Assembly: GCA_018266095.1 (NCBI GenBank)
Contig: JAFEBC010000439.1
Coordinates: 1 to 19,248, forward strand
Source: Deltaproteobacteria bacterium
GTDB lineage: Bacteria > Myxococcota > Myxococcia > Myxococcales > 40CM-4-68-19
Length of the DNA: 19,248 nt
Direction: 5' to 3'
The translations under genes were made by a program, and so were the position numbers. Shown in pieces: positions 1-8,082 of the stretch. The notes beneath the pieces were generated by a model. That model made no database searches and was not told the origin of the DNA. It saw nothing but the letters and a program-made list of their open reading frames with translations. The stretch's first letter is position 1; each line of letters opens with the position of its first letter.

Positions 1-1
1 G

Positions 2-2701
2 AACACCTACTGCCTGGGCGGCGGGTACTACGCGACGGACAGCAGCGGGAACCCCATCTTCAACGCGTATCACTTCAACGTGCCCGTGATCGAAGTGGCC
101 GGCGTGCAGGGCCAGGTGGTGCACCAGTTCGTGAAGGCGTGGTCCGCGGGTCCGCTCGGCGAGGACGGCAATCCGCTGCCGGCGACCAGCGAGGCCAACG
201 CGGCCGTCGCCGAGAGCGTCTACCAGGTGAGCGGTGCCGAGGAGATGAACCTGAGCGACGTGGCCTCGGGCGCGACGCTGGCCGTGGGCGGGCCGATGAC
301 CTACGACCTCAAGTACTCGAACGTGGGCTCGACGGGCATCTCCAACGTGTTCGTCTATGACCTGCTCGGCTACGACTCGTCGACGGGCGAGCGCCTGGCG
401 GGCTGCGAGGTGCCGCGGTTCGTGAGCATCACCAACGCCGGCGGCGAGCCGGCGCCCATCGTGCAGTACACGACCGACAACCCGCCGCTGCCCAACGATT
501 CGGGCAACTGGACCACCACGCAGCCGGCCGATCTGTCGACCATCACGGGCGTGCGCGTGCAGCCGGTGAGCGCGTTCTCGAGCACCGCGGGCACGTTCGG
601 TCCGCTCGACCCGCAGGGCCACGTGCAGCTCACCGTGCGGGACACCGCCGGCCTGGGCGCGCAGGTGTGCAACAACGCGTCCATCACCGGCCAGGGCTTC
701 GCGCCCGCGAGCGCCAACGCGGGCAGCGCCACCGTCATCCCCATCGCGGCCAGCATCTCGCTCGATCCGCTCACCACCTGCATCCCGTCGGTCGGCGGCT
801 CGAACCAGCTCACCATCACCGGCCAGGCCTCGCTCAACAACGGCGAGGCCGTCGACGAGGTCTCGCTCTCCATGAACACGGACACGCCGGTCGACGTGTG
901 CAACGGCGACTGCGCTGGCGCCTTCTCGCGCCTGTTGCCCATGCAGATCGGCGACAACGTCATCACCGTGACCGCGCTCTCGCACTACGCGGCCACCGCG
1001 CCCACGGCGAGCGAGACCATCACCTGCACGAGCGTCGGCTGCGGACCGTGCCCGCCGCCCCAGCCGAGCCTCAGCATCGCCTTCGACGCGCCCGCGGCCT
1101 GCACGCCGCCCACCGGCCTCGACCTGCTCGTGCCCATCTCGGGGACGGTCACCGCGCAGAACACGACGCTCCAGACGTTGACGCTCTACGTCGACGCCGG
1201 CCCCGCGATCACGCTCTGCGACGGCAACTGCGGGAGCACGTTCTCGGTCACCGCGCCCTTCGTGTTCGGGACCAACACCGCGCTCATCCGCGCCGTGGAC
1301 AGCAGCGGGCAGGTGACGGTGGACGCGGAGCTCGCCCTGCAGTGCACCAGCGAGGGCTGCGGCGAGGCCTGCGCGCCGTCCACCTGCACGCCGGCGTTCC
1401 AGATCGGCACGCCCACGGCCAGCGAGGGCCTGGATCCCTCTGGCGCCGTCTGCGCCGAGGGTCTCATCCACGTGCCCTACACGCTCCACAACTGCCCGGG
1501 CTCGGTGGCGCAGTACCTGTTCGGCGCGGTCGCGGCGATGAACGGCAACGGCTACGTGAACGGCCCGGCGGGCGTGTACGCCTTCGCGCAGGCGCCGCAG
1601 ATCGAGTTCTTCGCCTTGGACGCCGCTGCGGATGTGTCCGGCGAGGTGCTGCTCGACCGCACGTACTTCAGCCTGATGGACAACCAGGTCCACTACCTCG
1701 CGTCGCCGGGCAACACCGTGTTCGAGCTCATCCCGGTGGTGCTGACGCCGACGTTCTCCATCCTGCCCGGACTCGACCTCGGCAACGCGGCGTCGTACCT
1801 CACGCAGAGCGACCTGGCCGACTCCTGCTACCAGCCGGGCACGTGCGTCGACCTCGTGCACGCGCCGACAGGCCAGGTGATGTTCGAGGACCTCTACCCC
1901 TCGAACGGCGACCACGACTACAACGACCAGACCATCAGCTACAGCTACGACTTCGGGCTCGTGAGCGGCGCGGTGACCCGCATCCGCGCGACGTTCAACG
2001 TGCTCTCCGTGGGCGCGGCCATCGACAACGATCTGTTCCTGCACATCCCGGGGCTGCACCCGTCGCAGATCCAGAGCGTCAGCACGTACTACTCGGACGG
2101 CACGTCCTCGAGCCCGCAGCAGCAGGACTTCGCGGCCGGCGGTGACGAGGAGGTCGTGTTCACCGTGTTCGCCAACACGCGCAACGACGCCTTCAGCGGC
2201 CAGAGCGGCTTCCTCAACACCGACCCGAGCCGGCCCACGAGCTTCGGCCGCGCGGTGATGGTCGACATCGTGCTCAACGAGCCGATCACCAGCGTGGACA
2301 CCGGCGCCGCGCCCTACGACATCTTCCTCGGGCGCAGCAGCGACTACGGGCACCAGATCCACCTGCCGCAGTTCGATGGTCAGGACACGGGTGCGAACCA
2401 GAGCCTGTTCGGCACCGGCAACGATGGCTCGAACCAGAGCCGGCACTACGTGAACACCAACGGCCTGCCCTTCGCGCTGGCGGTGCCGGACGCGATCGCG
2501 TGGCCGAAGGAGAAGGTGGCCATCGACGCGCTCTATCCGGACATCGTGGGCTTCGCGACCTCGGCGGGCGCGGCGCACGCGGACTGGTACCTGACCAACG
2601 TGCAGAGCGACCAGGCGTTCACGCAGGGCAGCGATGGGAACGGGGCCCCGTCGCCGCTGAGCGTGGACTCAGCGCCGCCGCTGGCGATCTGCGGGCACTA
2701 G
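2..2701 (+). CDS. Secreted or surface Cys-rich protein with LruC-like C-terminal domain (5' end missing)
   Basis: The frame is open from base 2 with no stop, so the true start and any signal peptide lie upstream; 899 residues are visible. Domains, numbered from the first visible residue: a DUF11-like beta-sandwich at about 85-130 (AVGGPMTYDLKYSNVG, then NVFVYDLLG); two tandem Ig-like modules at about 250-342 and 356-448, each carrying a CNGDC or CDGNC motif and ending in CTS(V/E)GCG; then a LruC-like region at about 626-841, marked by FEDLYPSNGDHDYND and NDLFLHIPG. LruC and DUF11 proteins are generally exported, so an extracellular or outer-surface role is inferred. The paired cysteines suggest disulfides. 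The protein ends in AICGH with no visible sorting signal or membrane anchor. The exact function is unknown. The next gene follows after 57 bases on the same strand, with no terminator visible. Confidence 0.85.
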   Translation, partial: NTYCLGGGYYATDSSGNPIFNAYHFNVPVIEVAGVQGQVVHQFVKAWSAGPLGEDGNPLPATSEANAAVAESVYQVSGAEEMNLSDVASGATLAVGGPMTYDLKYSNVGSTGISNVFVYDLLGYDSSTGERLAGCEVPRFVSITNAGGEPAPIVQYTTDNPPLPNDSGNWTTTQPADLSTITGVRVQPVSAFSSTAGTFGPLDPQGHVQLTVRDTAGLGAQVCNNASITGQGFAPASANAGSATVIPIAASISLDPLTTCIPSVGGSNQLTITGQASLNNGEAVDEVSLSMNTDTPVDVCNGDCAGAFSRLLPMQIGDNVITVTALSHYAATAPTASETITCTSVGCGPCPPPQPSLSIAFDAPAACTPPTGLDLLVPISGTVTAQNTTLQTLTLYVDAGPAITLCDGNCGSTFSVTAPFVFGTNTALIRAVDSSGQVTVDAELALQCTSEGCGEACAPSTCTPAFQIGTPTASEGLDPSGAVCAEGLIHVPYTLHNCPGSVAQYLFGAVAAMNGNGYVNGPAGVYAFAQAPQIEFFALDAAADVSGEVLLDRTYFSLMDNQVHYLASPGNTVFELIPVVLTPTFSILPGLDLGNAASYLTQSDLADSCYQPGTCVDLVHAPTGQVMFEDLYPSNGDHDYNDQTISYSYDFGLVSGAVTRIRATFNVLSVGAAIDNDLFLHIPGLHPSQIQSVSTYYSDGTSSSPQQQDFAAGGDEEVVFTVFANTRNDAFSGQSGFLNTDPSRPTSFGRAVMVDIVLNEPITSVDTGAAPYDIFLGRSSDYGHQIHLPQFDGQDTGANQSLFGTGNDGSNQSRHYVNTNGLPFALAVPDAIAWPKEKVAIDALYPDIVGFATSAGAAHADWYLTNVQSDQAFTQGSDGNGAPSPLSVDSAPPLAICGH

Positions 2702-2758
2702 CCGGCCCGCGTCCCGGAGCAGTTGCCCTCGGCGGGGCCTTCGCGCGATCGTCTCGCG

Positions 2759-3388
2759 ATGGCCCCGTCCGACCTCGGATTGCTGACGTGGATGCGCGCG
2801 CTCGCGGACGGTGACGTCGCGGAGGCTGCGCGGCTGCTCGCGGCGTCGCCGGACCTCGCGTCGGCGCGGATCCTCACAGGCGCCACGCGGGACAATCCGA
2901 AGGAGCACTTCTTCGCGGCGATCCTGCACTACGCCTACGCGGGCGACACCGCGCTGCACCTCGCCGCCGCGGCGCACCACAAGCCGACGGTGAAGAAGCT
3001 GCTCGCGCTCAAGGCCGACGTGCACGCCAAGAATCGCCGCGGGGCCGAGCCGCTGCACTACGCGGCCGATGGCGGGCCGGGGCATCCCGCGTGGAAGCCG
3101 AAGGCGCAGGCCGCGGTGATCGCGCGGCTGATCGCGGCTGGCGCGGAGGTGGACGCCATCGACAAGGGAGGCGTGACGCCGTTGCACCGCGCGGTGCGCA
3201 ATCGCTGCGCGGCGGCGGTGCGGGCGCTGATCGCGGGCGGCGCGGATGTGCGGCGCAAGAACGGGAGCGGCTCGACGGCGCTGCAGCTCGCCCGAGAGAA
3301 CACGGGCCGCGGCGGGACGGGCTCTGCGGAGGCGAAGGCGCAGCAGGCGGAGATCGTGCGCGCGCTCACCGCGGCAGGCGCGCGCTGA
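2759..3388 (+). CDS. Ankyrin-repeat protein
   Basis: A 209-residue soluble protein built from ankyrin repeats. Clear repeat signatures are GDTALHLAAAAHHKPTVKKLL, then GAEPLHYAADGG, GGVTPLHRAVRNRCAAAVRALIAGGADV and GSTALQLAREN, spaced roughly 33-45 residues apart. There is no signal peptide, membrane segment or catalytic motif, so a cytoplasmic protein-binding scaffold is the likely role; the partner is not apparent. The start is uncertain. I chose the ATG at 2759, which has no good ribosome-binding site. A TTG at 2723 in the same frame has GGAG only three bases upstream and would add 12 residues. It lies between the LruC-type gene and the histidine kinase gene, both on the same strand. Confidence 0.85.
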   Translation: MAPSDLGLLTWMRALADGDVAEAARLLAASPDLASARILTGATRDNPKEHFFAAILHYAYAGDTALHLAAAAHHKPTVKKLLALKADVHAKNRRGAEPLHYAADGGPGHPAWKPKAQAAVIARLIAAGAEVDAIDKGGVTPLHRAVRNRCAAAVRALIAGGADVRRKNGSGSTALQLARENTGRGGTGSAEAKAQQAEIVRALTAAGAR

Positions 3389-3398
3389 GATTCAAGAC

Positions 3399-3404
3399 TA
3401 CACT
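3399..3404 (+). promoter_or_regulatory. Candidate -10 box for a leaderless histidine kinase transcript
   Basis: TACACT fits the TAnnnT consensus and ends eight bases before the GTG at 3413, so transcription would begin at or next to the start codon. No good -35 is visible 16-18 bases upstream. The box lies just after the ankyrin stop codon at 3386-3388. Confidence 0.35.
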
Positions 3405-3412
3405 CGCCCCGC

Positions 3413-4981
3413 GTGCGTCTCTCCATCGCCACCCGCATCTTCCTCGGCTTCGCCGCCGTGCTCGTGACGAGCGCGCTGGTGTCGATCTACGGCGTCGTGC
3501 TCGTCCGCCGCATCGGCGCGGGCCTCTCGCTCGTGTCCTCGGGCTACTTCCCGCTCACGCGCGCGGCGGGCTCGCTGGAGGCCTTCCAGAAGGAGCGGGC
3601 GCGCTCGACGGACCGGCTCGTCGACGAGAAGGACCCCGCGGTGCGGCGCTCGCTGGTGGACCTCGATCGCACCTACTTCGCGCGCGCGCTGGGCGACAAG
3701 CTGGCGCGCGCGCGGGAGCAGGTCGCGTCCATGAAGGTGGGCCTGGAGGCCTCTGATCGCGAGTCGCTGGAGCGCATCGAGGCCCGGCTCGCGACGCTGG
3801 TGGAGCGCATCGGCGTCGAGGAGCAGGCGGCGGCGGCGCTGGATCTCGCGCTGGAGAGATTGGAGCAGGGGGGCGGCGCGGAGCGGACGCAGGCCCCGCG
3901 CGATCTGCCGGCGCTGCGCGATCCCGTCGAGCGGCTGCAGGCGGCGCAGCGGCGCGTGGACTACGAGATCAAGGCGCTCCTGGACGTCATCCAAGGCCAG
4001 ATGAACCGCGGCGTGGGCGAGGCCGAGGCGCAGGAGCGCAACGCGCGCTGGGCCATCGTGGGCTTGTCGCTCTTGTCCCTGCTCGTGGGCTTGTTCATCA
4101 CCTTCTTTGCCCAGCGTGCGCTGCGGCCGATCAGCGCGCTGACTGAGGCGGCGCAGGCCCTGGGTCGCGGCGCGCCGGATGCGGTGGCGGCGGTTCCCGA
4201 GAGCGGCTCGGATGAGCTCGCGGTGCTGGCGCACGAGTTCAACGCCATGGCCCAGCGCCTGGCCGCGCGCGAACGTCAGCTCAAGGCGCAGAGCGAGGCC
4301 CTGCTGCGAAGCGAGCGGCTCGCCACCATCGGGCGCATCGCGGCGCAGATCACGCACGAGATCAGAAATCCGCTGAGCGCGATCGGGCTCAACGCCGAGG
4401 AGCTGTCCGAGCGGCTGGAGCAGGTGCAGGCCACGGAGGCGGCGCGGACGGCGTGCGCCGCGATCGTGCGCGAGGTCGATCGCCTGGCCGCGATCACTGA
4501 GGAGTATCTGCGCTTCGCGCGGCTCCCGCGGTCGCAGCCCAACAAGGCCGAGGTGAACGATCTCGTGCGCGATCTGCTCACGTTCGTGAAGCCCGAATTG
4601 GACGCGGGCGGCGTGCGCCTCGAGGAGAGCCTCGCCGACGCGCTGCCGCCGGTGTCGATGGACGTGGGCCAGATCCGCCAGCTCTTGCTCAACCTCGTGC
4701 GCAACGCGCGCGAGGCCATGCCGGGCGGCGGGACGCTCTCGGTGCGCACGTCGCAGACGCCTCGCGGCGCGCGCATCGAAGTCCAGGATCAGGGCCAGGG
4801 CATCCCGCCTGAGCGGCTCCAGCGCATCTTCGATCCCTTCTTCACCACCAAGGAGCGCGGCACGGGCCTGGGGCTCGCGTTGGCGCAGGAGATCGCGCAG
4901 GAGCACGGCGGGCAGCTCACCTGCGCGAGCGTGGTGGGGCAGGGCGCGACCTTTGCCTTGGAGCTCCCTGCATCGGCCTGA
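3413..4981 (+). CDS. Membrane sensor histidine kinase, NtrB-like core, orphan
   Basis: A 522-residue two-component sensor. Layout: membrane segment at 9-31; a periplasmic helical region at about 32-210, rich in charged residues, that is probably a four-helix-bundle sensor; second membrane segment at 213-233; HAMP linker at 234-286; HisKA with phospho-acceptor His315 in QITHEIRNPLSAIG; HATPase with N-box NLVRNAREAM (427-436), G1 box DQGQG (459-463), F box FDPFF (473-477) and G2 box GTGLGL (483-488). All catalytic boxes look intact. There is no PAS domain and no receiver, and no response regulator gene adjoins, so the partner is elsewhere. The GTG start at 3413 is preceded eight bases upstream by TACACT, a good -10 hexamer, and by no Shine-Dalgarno sequence, which suggests a leaderless message. 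The signal sensed is not evident. Confidence 0.92.
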   Translation: MRLSIATRIFLGFAAVLVTSALVSIYGVVLVRRIGAGLSLVSSGYFPLTRAAGSLEAFQKERARSTDRLVDEKDPAVRRSLVDLDRTYFARALGDKLARAREQVASMKVGLEASDRESLERIEARLATLVERIGVEEQAAAALDLALERLEQGGGAERTQAPRDLPALRDPVERLQAAQRRVDYEIKALLDVIQGQMNRGVGEAEAQERNARWAIVGLSLLSLLVGLFITFFAQRALRPISALTEAAQALGRGAPDAVAAVPESGSDELAVLAHEFNAMAQRLAARERQLKAQSEALLRSERLATIGRIAAQITHEIRNPLSAIGLNAEELSERLEQVQATEAARTACAAIVREVDRLAAITEEYLRFARLPRSQPNKAEVNDLVRDLLTFVKPELDAGGVRLEESLADALPPVSMDVGQIRQLLLNLVRNAREAMPGGGTLSVRTSQTPRGARIEVQDQGQGIPPERLQRIFDPFFTTKERGTGLGLALAQEIAQEHGGQLTCASVVGQGATFALELPASA

Positions 4982-5029
4982 GGGCCTCCAGACGCGCCCG
5001 CGCAAAGCGAGTCTCTGCGCATCTCCTGG

Positions 5030-5057
5030 TTGCGCCGCGCCTGCTTGGGGCTATGTT
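5030..5057 (+). promoter_or_regulatory. Candidate promoter for the M16 peptidase-rhomboid pair
   Basis: TTGCGC at 5030-5035 and TATGTT at 5052-5057 are separated by 16 bases in the 97-base gap after the histidine kinase. The predicted start near 5064 gives a leader of about 15 bases before the ATG at 5079. There is no strong Shine-Dalgarno sequence in that leader. Confidence 0.4.
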
Positions 5058-5078
5058 CACGGTCGCTTGAACGCCCCC

Positions 5079-6392
5079 ATGAAATCACCCGATGTGCTCC
5101 ACCTCGAACCGCGCCGCACCACGCTGGACAACGGCCTGCGCGTGGTCACGATGGAGCTGCCGCACCTGCATGCGGCGCTCGTGTCCGTCTACGTGCGCTC
5201 GGGTTCGCGGCACGAGGACGCGCGCACGAATGGCGTGTCGCACTTCTTGGAGCACCTGTTCTTCCGCGGCAGCGAAGGCAACCCCATCGGCCGCGTGATG
5301 AACGCGATGGTCGAGGACGTGGGCGGCGACCTGAACGGCGTCACCACGCGCGATCACGGCTACTACTTCTCGCCCGTGCACCCCTCGAAGCTCGAGGTGC
5401 CCCTGAGCGTGCTGGGCGACATGCTGGCGCGCCCGCTCTTCAAGGAGATCGACGTCGAGCGCGAGGTCATCCTCGAGGAGATCCTCGACGAGGTGGACGA
5501 GGACGGCCGCGACATCGACGTGGACAACCTGGCCAAGCAGGCGCTCTTCGGCGAGCACCCGCTGGCGATGAAGATCGGCGGCACGCGCGACACGGTGGCG
5601 GCGCTGCGCGAGGACGACCTCCGCGCCCACCACGCGCGGGCGTACGGCGCGAAGAACATGGTGCTCTCCTTCGCGGGGCCGGTGCCGCACGAGCAGGTCG
5701 TCGAGGTGGCGCGGCGCGCGTTCAAGCACCTGCCCGAGGGCGCGGCGCTCGACGACGGCCCGGTGCCGGCGTTGCACGCGAGCGGGCCCAAGCTCATCGC
5801 CGTGGATCACAAGGAGTCGCAGACCTCGCTGCAGCTCTCGTTCCCGGCGGTGCCCGAGCACCACGCGGACTTCGCGGCGCTGCGCGTGATCAAGCGCGCG
5901 CTCTCGGATGGCCTCGCGTCGCGGCTGCAGCTCGAGCTCGTGGAGAGCCGCGGGCTCGCGTACTCGGTGGGCGCGGGCATGGACGGCTTCACCGACGTGT
6001 CGATGTTCGACGTCGGCGCCTCGTGTGCGCCCAAGAAGGCGCCCGCGCTGGCCGACGAGATCCTGCGCATCCTGGCCGAGGTCTGCGAGGGCGGCATCAG
6101 CGAGACGGAGCTCGTGCGCGCCAAGCTCAAGAGCCGCATCGGCCTCGAGTTCATGCTCGATTCGCCCGCGGAGATGCTGGGCTGGTACGGCCTGGGCGAT
6201 CTGCAGCGTCCGCCGGCCGAGCCGTTCGCGGTGTGGCTCGAGCGCATCGAGGGCGTCACGCTGGCCGACGTCATCCGCGTGGCGCGCAGCACGTTCACCA
6301 AGCGCGGGCTCGTGAGCTGCGTGGTCGGGCCGCTCGCGGGCGTCGAGAAGAAGCTGCGCGCGAGCCTGGAGGCGGCCTCGGGGCTGCCGTAG
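5079..6392 (+). CDS. M16 family zinc metallopeptidase (pitrilysin/processing-peptidase type)
   Basis: A 437-residue protein of about normal length for a single-module bacterial M16B peptidase. The inverted zinc motif HxxEH is HFLEH at 55-59, with Glu58 as the catalytic base. The third zinc ligand is probably Glu134 in EVILEEILDE, 75 residues after His59, the usual spacing. The C-terminal half keeps the conserved Arg-Tyr pair in RGLAYSVGAG (Arg291, Tyr295), which in this family helps bind substrate. So both the catalytic and substrate-binding halves are present. No signal peptide is visible, which suggests a cytoplasmic peptidase acting on peptides or small unfolded proteins. I chose the ATG at 5079 because the family homology begins right there (LDNGLRVV); the open frame extends further back into the kinase gene without family similarity. 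The rhomboid gene follows after 13 bases, probably in one operon. Confidence 0.93.
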   Translation: MKSPDVLHLEPRRTTLDNGLRVVTMELPHLHAALVSVYVRSGSRHEDARTNGVSHFLEHLFFRGSEGNPIGRVMNAMVEDVGGDLNGVTTRDHGYYFSPVHPSKLEVPLSVLGDMLARPLFKEIDVEREVILEEILDEVDEDGRDIDVDNLAKQALFGEHPLAMKIGGTRDTVAALREDDLRAHHARAYGAKNMVLSFAGPVPHEQVVEVARRAFKHLPEGAALDDGPVPALHASGPKLIAVDHKESQTSLQLSFPAVPEHHADFAALRVIKRALSDGLASRLQLELVESRGLAYSVGAGMDGFTDVSMFDVGASCAPKKAPALADEILRILAEVCEGGISETELVRAKLKSRIGLEFMLDSPAEMLGWYGLGDLQRPPAEPFAVWLERIEGVTLADVIRVARSTFTKRGLVSCVVGPLAGVEKKLRASLEAASGLP

Positions 6393-6405
6393 GTGCGATC
6401 CTAAG

Positions 6406-7530
6406 ATGCCGACCGATCCCCTTGGAGGCCTGGGTCCTCCGCCCGAACCGGAAGGTCCGGGGCCGCAGCTCCAGCGCCCGCAGAAGTTCATCGCGCCGCC
6501 CACGCCGTCGACGCGCGCGCTCCTGCTCCTGCTCGCGCTGTTCTTCGTGGCGCAGTCGTGGCTCGGCGACTGGGACACGGCCAACCCGGTCGCGCTCTAT
6601 CGCTTGGGCGCGCTCTACTGGCCCGCGGTGCTCGACGGCGACGTGTGGCGGCTGGGCGCGTATGCGTTCCTGCACATCGGCCCGCTGCACTTCCTGATGA
6701 ACGCGTGGACCTTGTGGATCCTCATGCGCCCGCTCGAGGCCACGCAAGGGCCGGTCACGCCGGTCGGCCTCTTCGCCGCGACCGCGCTCATGGGCGGCCT
6801 CTGCAGCGCGGTGTCGGGGATGCTGCTCGGGCACCAGTACACCATCGCGGCGGGGGCGTCGGCGGGCATCTTCGGCCTCTTCGGCGCGCAGGCGGCCATC
6901 TTCGTGCGGCTGCGCAAGCGGCTCCCGCCCCAGCTACGCAAGGCCGCCATCAACGCGCTGCTCATCAACATCGCGCTCAACATCGTCGTCGCGTTCTCGT
7001 TCCCGGTGGACAACGCGGCGCACCTGGGCGGCCTCGTGAGCGGCTTCCTGCTCGGCCTCTGGGTGCCGATGCGCGGGATGCCGGAGCGCCTGCAGAACAA
7101 GGTCGCGCAGTGGTTCGTGATCGGCTGCGCGTTCCTGCTCTTCGCGCTCGAGGGCGCCGCCGTGGCTCGCGCCGCCAGGCCGCGTGCGCGCGTGCTGCGC
7201 GGGGCCGACTACGCGCTGACGCTCGATTGGACCCTGGTGCCGCTGGGCCACGATCACGCGGTGAGCCCTGGCGACCTCGGCCTCGAGCTCTATGTGGACC
7301 GCGTCGCGCACGTGCCGCAGGGAGAGCTGGCGACGCTCGGCGACCACGCCTTCGTGCGCGAGCGCAGCCACGGGAACCGGCCCGACGGCGCCGAGGTCGT
7401 GCGCACGCAGCTCACCACCCCCTGGCACGACGGCGCGCTGCGTCTGACGCTCGAGTGCTCCGATCCCTCGTGCGAAAAGTCCTACGATTCCGCGCTCGAC
7501 GACCTCGCGGCGACGCTGCGCGCCCGCTGA
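6406..7530 (+). CDS. Rhomboid family intramembrane serine protease with C-terminal extension
   Basis: A 374-residue membrane protease. A proline-rich N-terminal tail (1-35) leads into a membrane core at about 36-221. The catalytic dyad is visible: Ser152 in GASAG and His206 in DNAAHLGGLVSGF. The supporting HxxxxHFLMN motif (His90, His95, Asn99) and the WR of loop 1 (81-82) are also present. A further hydrophobic segment at about 235-255 follows the six core helices, giving a 6+1 layout. About 115 residues then follow that I do not recognise; they contain one CSDPSC cysteine pair and would be outside the cytoplasm if the last segment spans the membrane. Rhomboids cut single-pass membrane proteins within or near the membrane; the substrate here is unknown. 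It lies 13 bases after the M16 peptidase, so the two are probably co-expressed. Confidence 0.92.
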   Translation: MPTDPLGGLGPPPEPEGPGPQLQRPQKFIAPPTPSTRALLLLLALFFVAQSWLGDWDTANPVALYRLGALYWPAVLDGDVWRLGAYAFLHIGPLHFLMNAWTLWILMRPLEATQGPVTPVGLFAATALMGGLCSAVSGMLLGHQYTIAAGASAGIFGLFGAQAAIFVRLRKRLPPQLRKAAINALLINIALNIVVAFSFPVDNAAHLGGLVSGFLLGLWVPMRGMPERLQNKVAQWFVIGCAFLLFALEGAAVARAARPRARVLRGADYALTLDWTLVPLGHDHAVSPGDLGLELYVDRVAHVPQGELATLGDHAFVRERSHGNRPDGAEVVRTQLTTPWHDGALRLTLECSDPSCEKSYDSALDDLAATLRAR

Positions 7531-7550
7531 CCGGTTCCCTTCAAGAGCAC

Positions 7551-7584
7551 GCCCGGGCTCTCGTGCCGGGCTCGATTTCGAGCC
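7551..7584 (+). repeat. Two overlapping inverted repeats after the rhomboid gene
   Basis: GCCCGG at 7551-7556 pairs with CCGGGC at 7566-7571. Immediately overlapping it, GGCTCGA at 7569-7575 pairs with TCGAGCC at 7578-7584. Two hairpins could form, but not both fully. There is no T-run directly after, so this is only a possible terminator; it lies 20-54 bases after the rhomboid stop. Confidence 0.35.
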
Positions 7585-7628
7585 GCCGGATTCCGCGTCG
7601 TTTTCGCTGTATCGCGCGCGCCGCGTGC

Positions 7629-7634
7629 TAGGCT
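7629..7634 (+). promoter_or_regulatory. Candidate extended -10 box for the 127-residue protein gene
   Basis: TAGGCT (TAnnnT), preceded by TGC as in an extended -10 element, ends seven bases before the ATG at 7642. Transcription would start at or next to the start codon. No convincing -35 is visible at the usual distance. Confidence 0.35.
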
Positions 7635-7641
7635 TTGGGAC

Positions 7642-8025
7642 ATGCGCGGCTTCCTCTACAGGCTGGTCGAGCGCCTCCACGATCGCGAGCGGCCGCTCTC
7701 GCGCAACAAGCACTTCCACGTGTTCTCCGGCGTGGGCGCGAAGAAGGCGCTGCGCATCGACAAGCACTTGAAGGACCTCGAGCAGCAGCTCGACAAGCTG
7801 ATGCAGAAGAACCTGCGCCCCCGAGTGGAGTCGCTCGAGGACGGCGCGGTGCGCATGGTGCTCGAGGAGCCGCAGAAGTCGCTCGTGCGTACGGCCACGC
7901 TCACGCGCGAAGAGGTCGCGCTCCTCCTGCGTCACCCCGCGGGCCAGTGGGCGCTCTCGCCGCTGCGCGAGGCCGCGAACACGCCGGGCCAGGGCTCGCA
8001 GGCGCTCGGCACCAAGGCCGGCTGA
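7642..8025 (+). CDS. Small basic protein of unknown function
   Basis: 127 residues; I do not recognise the family. It begins MRGFLYRLVERLHDRERPLSRNKH, with an amphipathic and strongly charged N-terminus. Residues about 40-65 (KKALRIDKHLKDLEQQLDKLM) look like a short coiled coil. Residues about 70-112 could form a small mixed alpha/beta region, followed by a low-complexity tail ending in GTKAG. There is no signal peptide, membrane segment or cysteine, so it is probably cytoplasmic. The start is the ATG at 7642, which has a TAnnnT box seven bases upstream and no Shine-Dalgarno sequence. The base composition and length of the frame look like a real gene. A longer frame overlapping it in another phase (from 7635) gives only Ala/Arg-rich sequence and is rejected. 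Confidence 0.7.
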   Translation: MRGFLYRLVERLHDRERPLSRNKHFHVFSGVGAKKALRIDKHLKDLEQQLDKLMQKNLRPRVESLEDGAVRMVLEEPQKSLVRTATLTREEVALLLRHPAGQWALSPLREAANTPGQGSQALGTKAG

Positions 8026-8082
8026 GCGTTACGAAAAGGGAACGCGCGCTCCGTTTCCTGAGCGAAAGCGGGCCCTGAAACG
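8026..8082 (+). other. Short stem-loops directly after the 127-residue protein gene
   Basis: GCGTT at 8026-8030 pairs with AACGC at 8041-8045, and CGTTTC at 8052-8057 pairs with GAAACG at 8077-8082. Neither is followed by a T-run, so a terminator role is only possible. The rest of the gap to 8154 is less GC-rich than its surroundings (for example the A-rich stretch at 8096-8111) and shows no gene. Confidence 0.25.

Noticed and set aside
667..2145. Plus-strand frame inside the LruC-type gene
   Set aside because: Arg/His/Pro-rich out-of-phase reading of a clearly coding frame.
3398..5005. Long minus-strand open frame opposite the orphan histidine kinase
   Set aside because: Arg/Leu-rich with no domain; the plus strand has every histidine kinase motif.
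4953..5078. Longer N-terminus for the M16 peptidase
   Set aside because: The extension overlaps the kinase gene, has no family similarity and would place the start before the candidate promoter.
7635..8078. Alternative frame overlapping the 127-residue protein
   Set aside because: Ala/Arg-rich throughout without predicted structure; the frame from 7642 gives a balanced protein composition.
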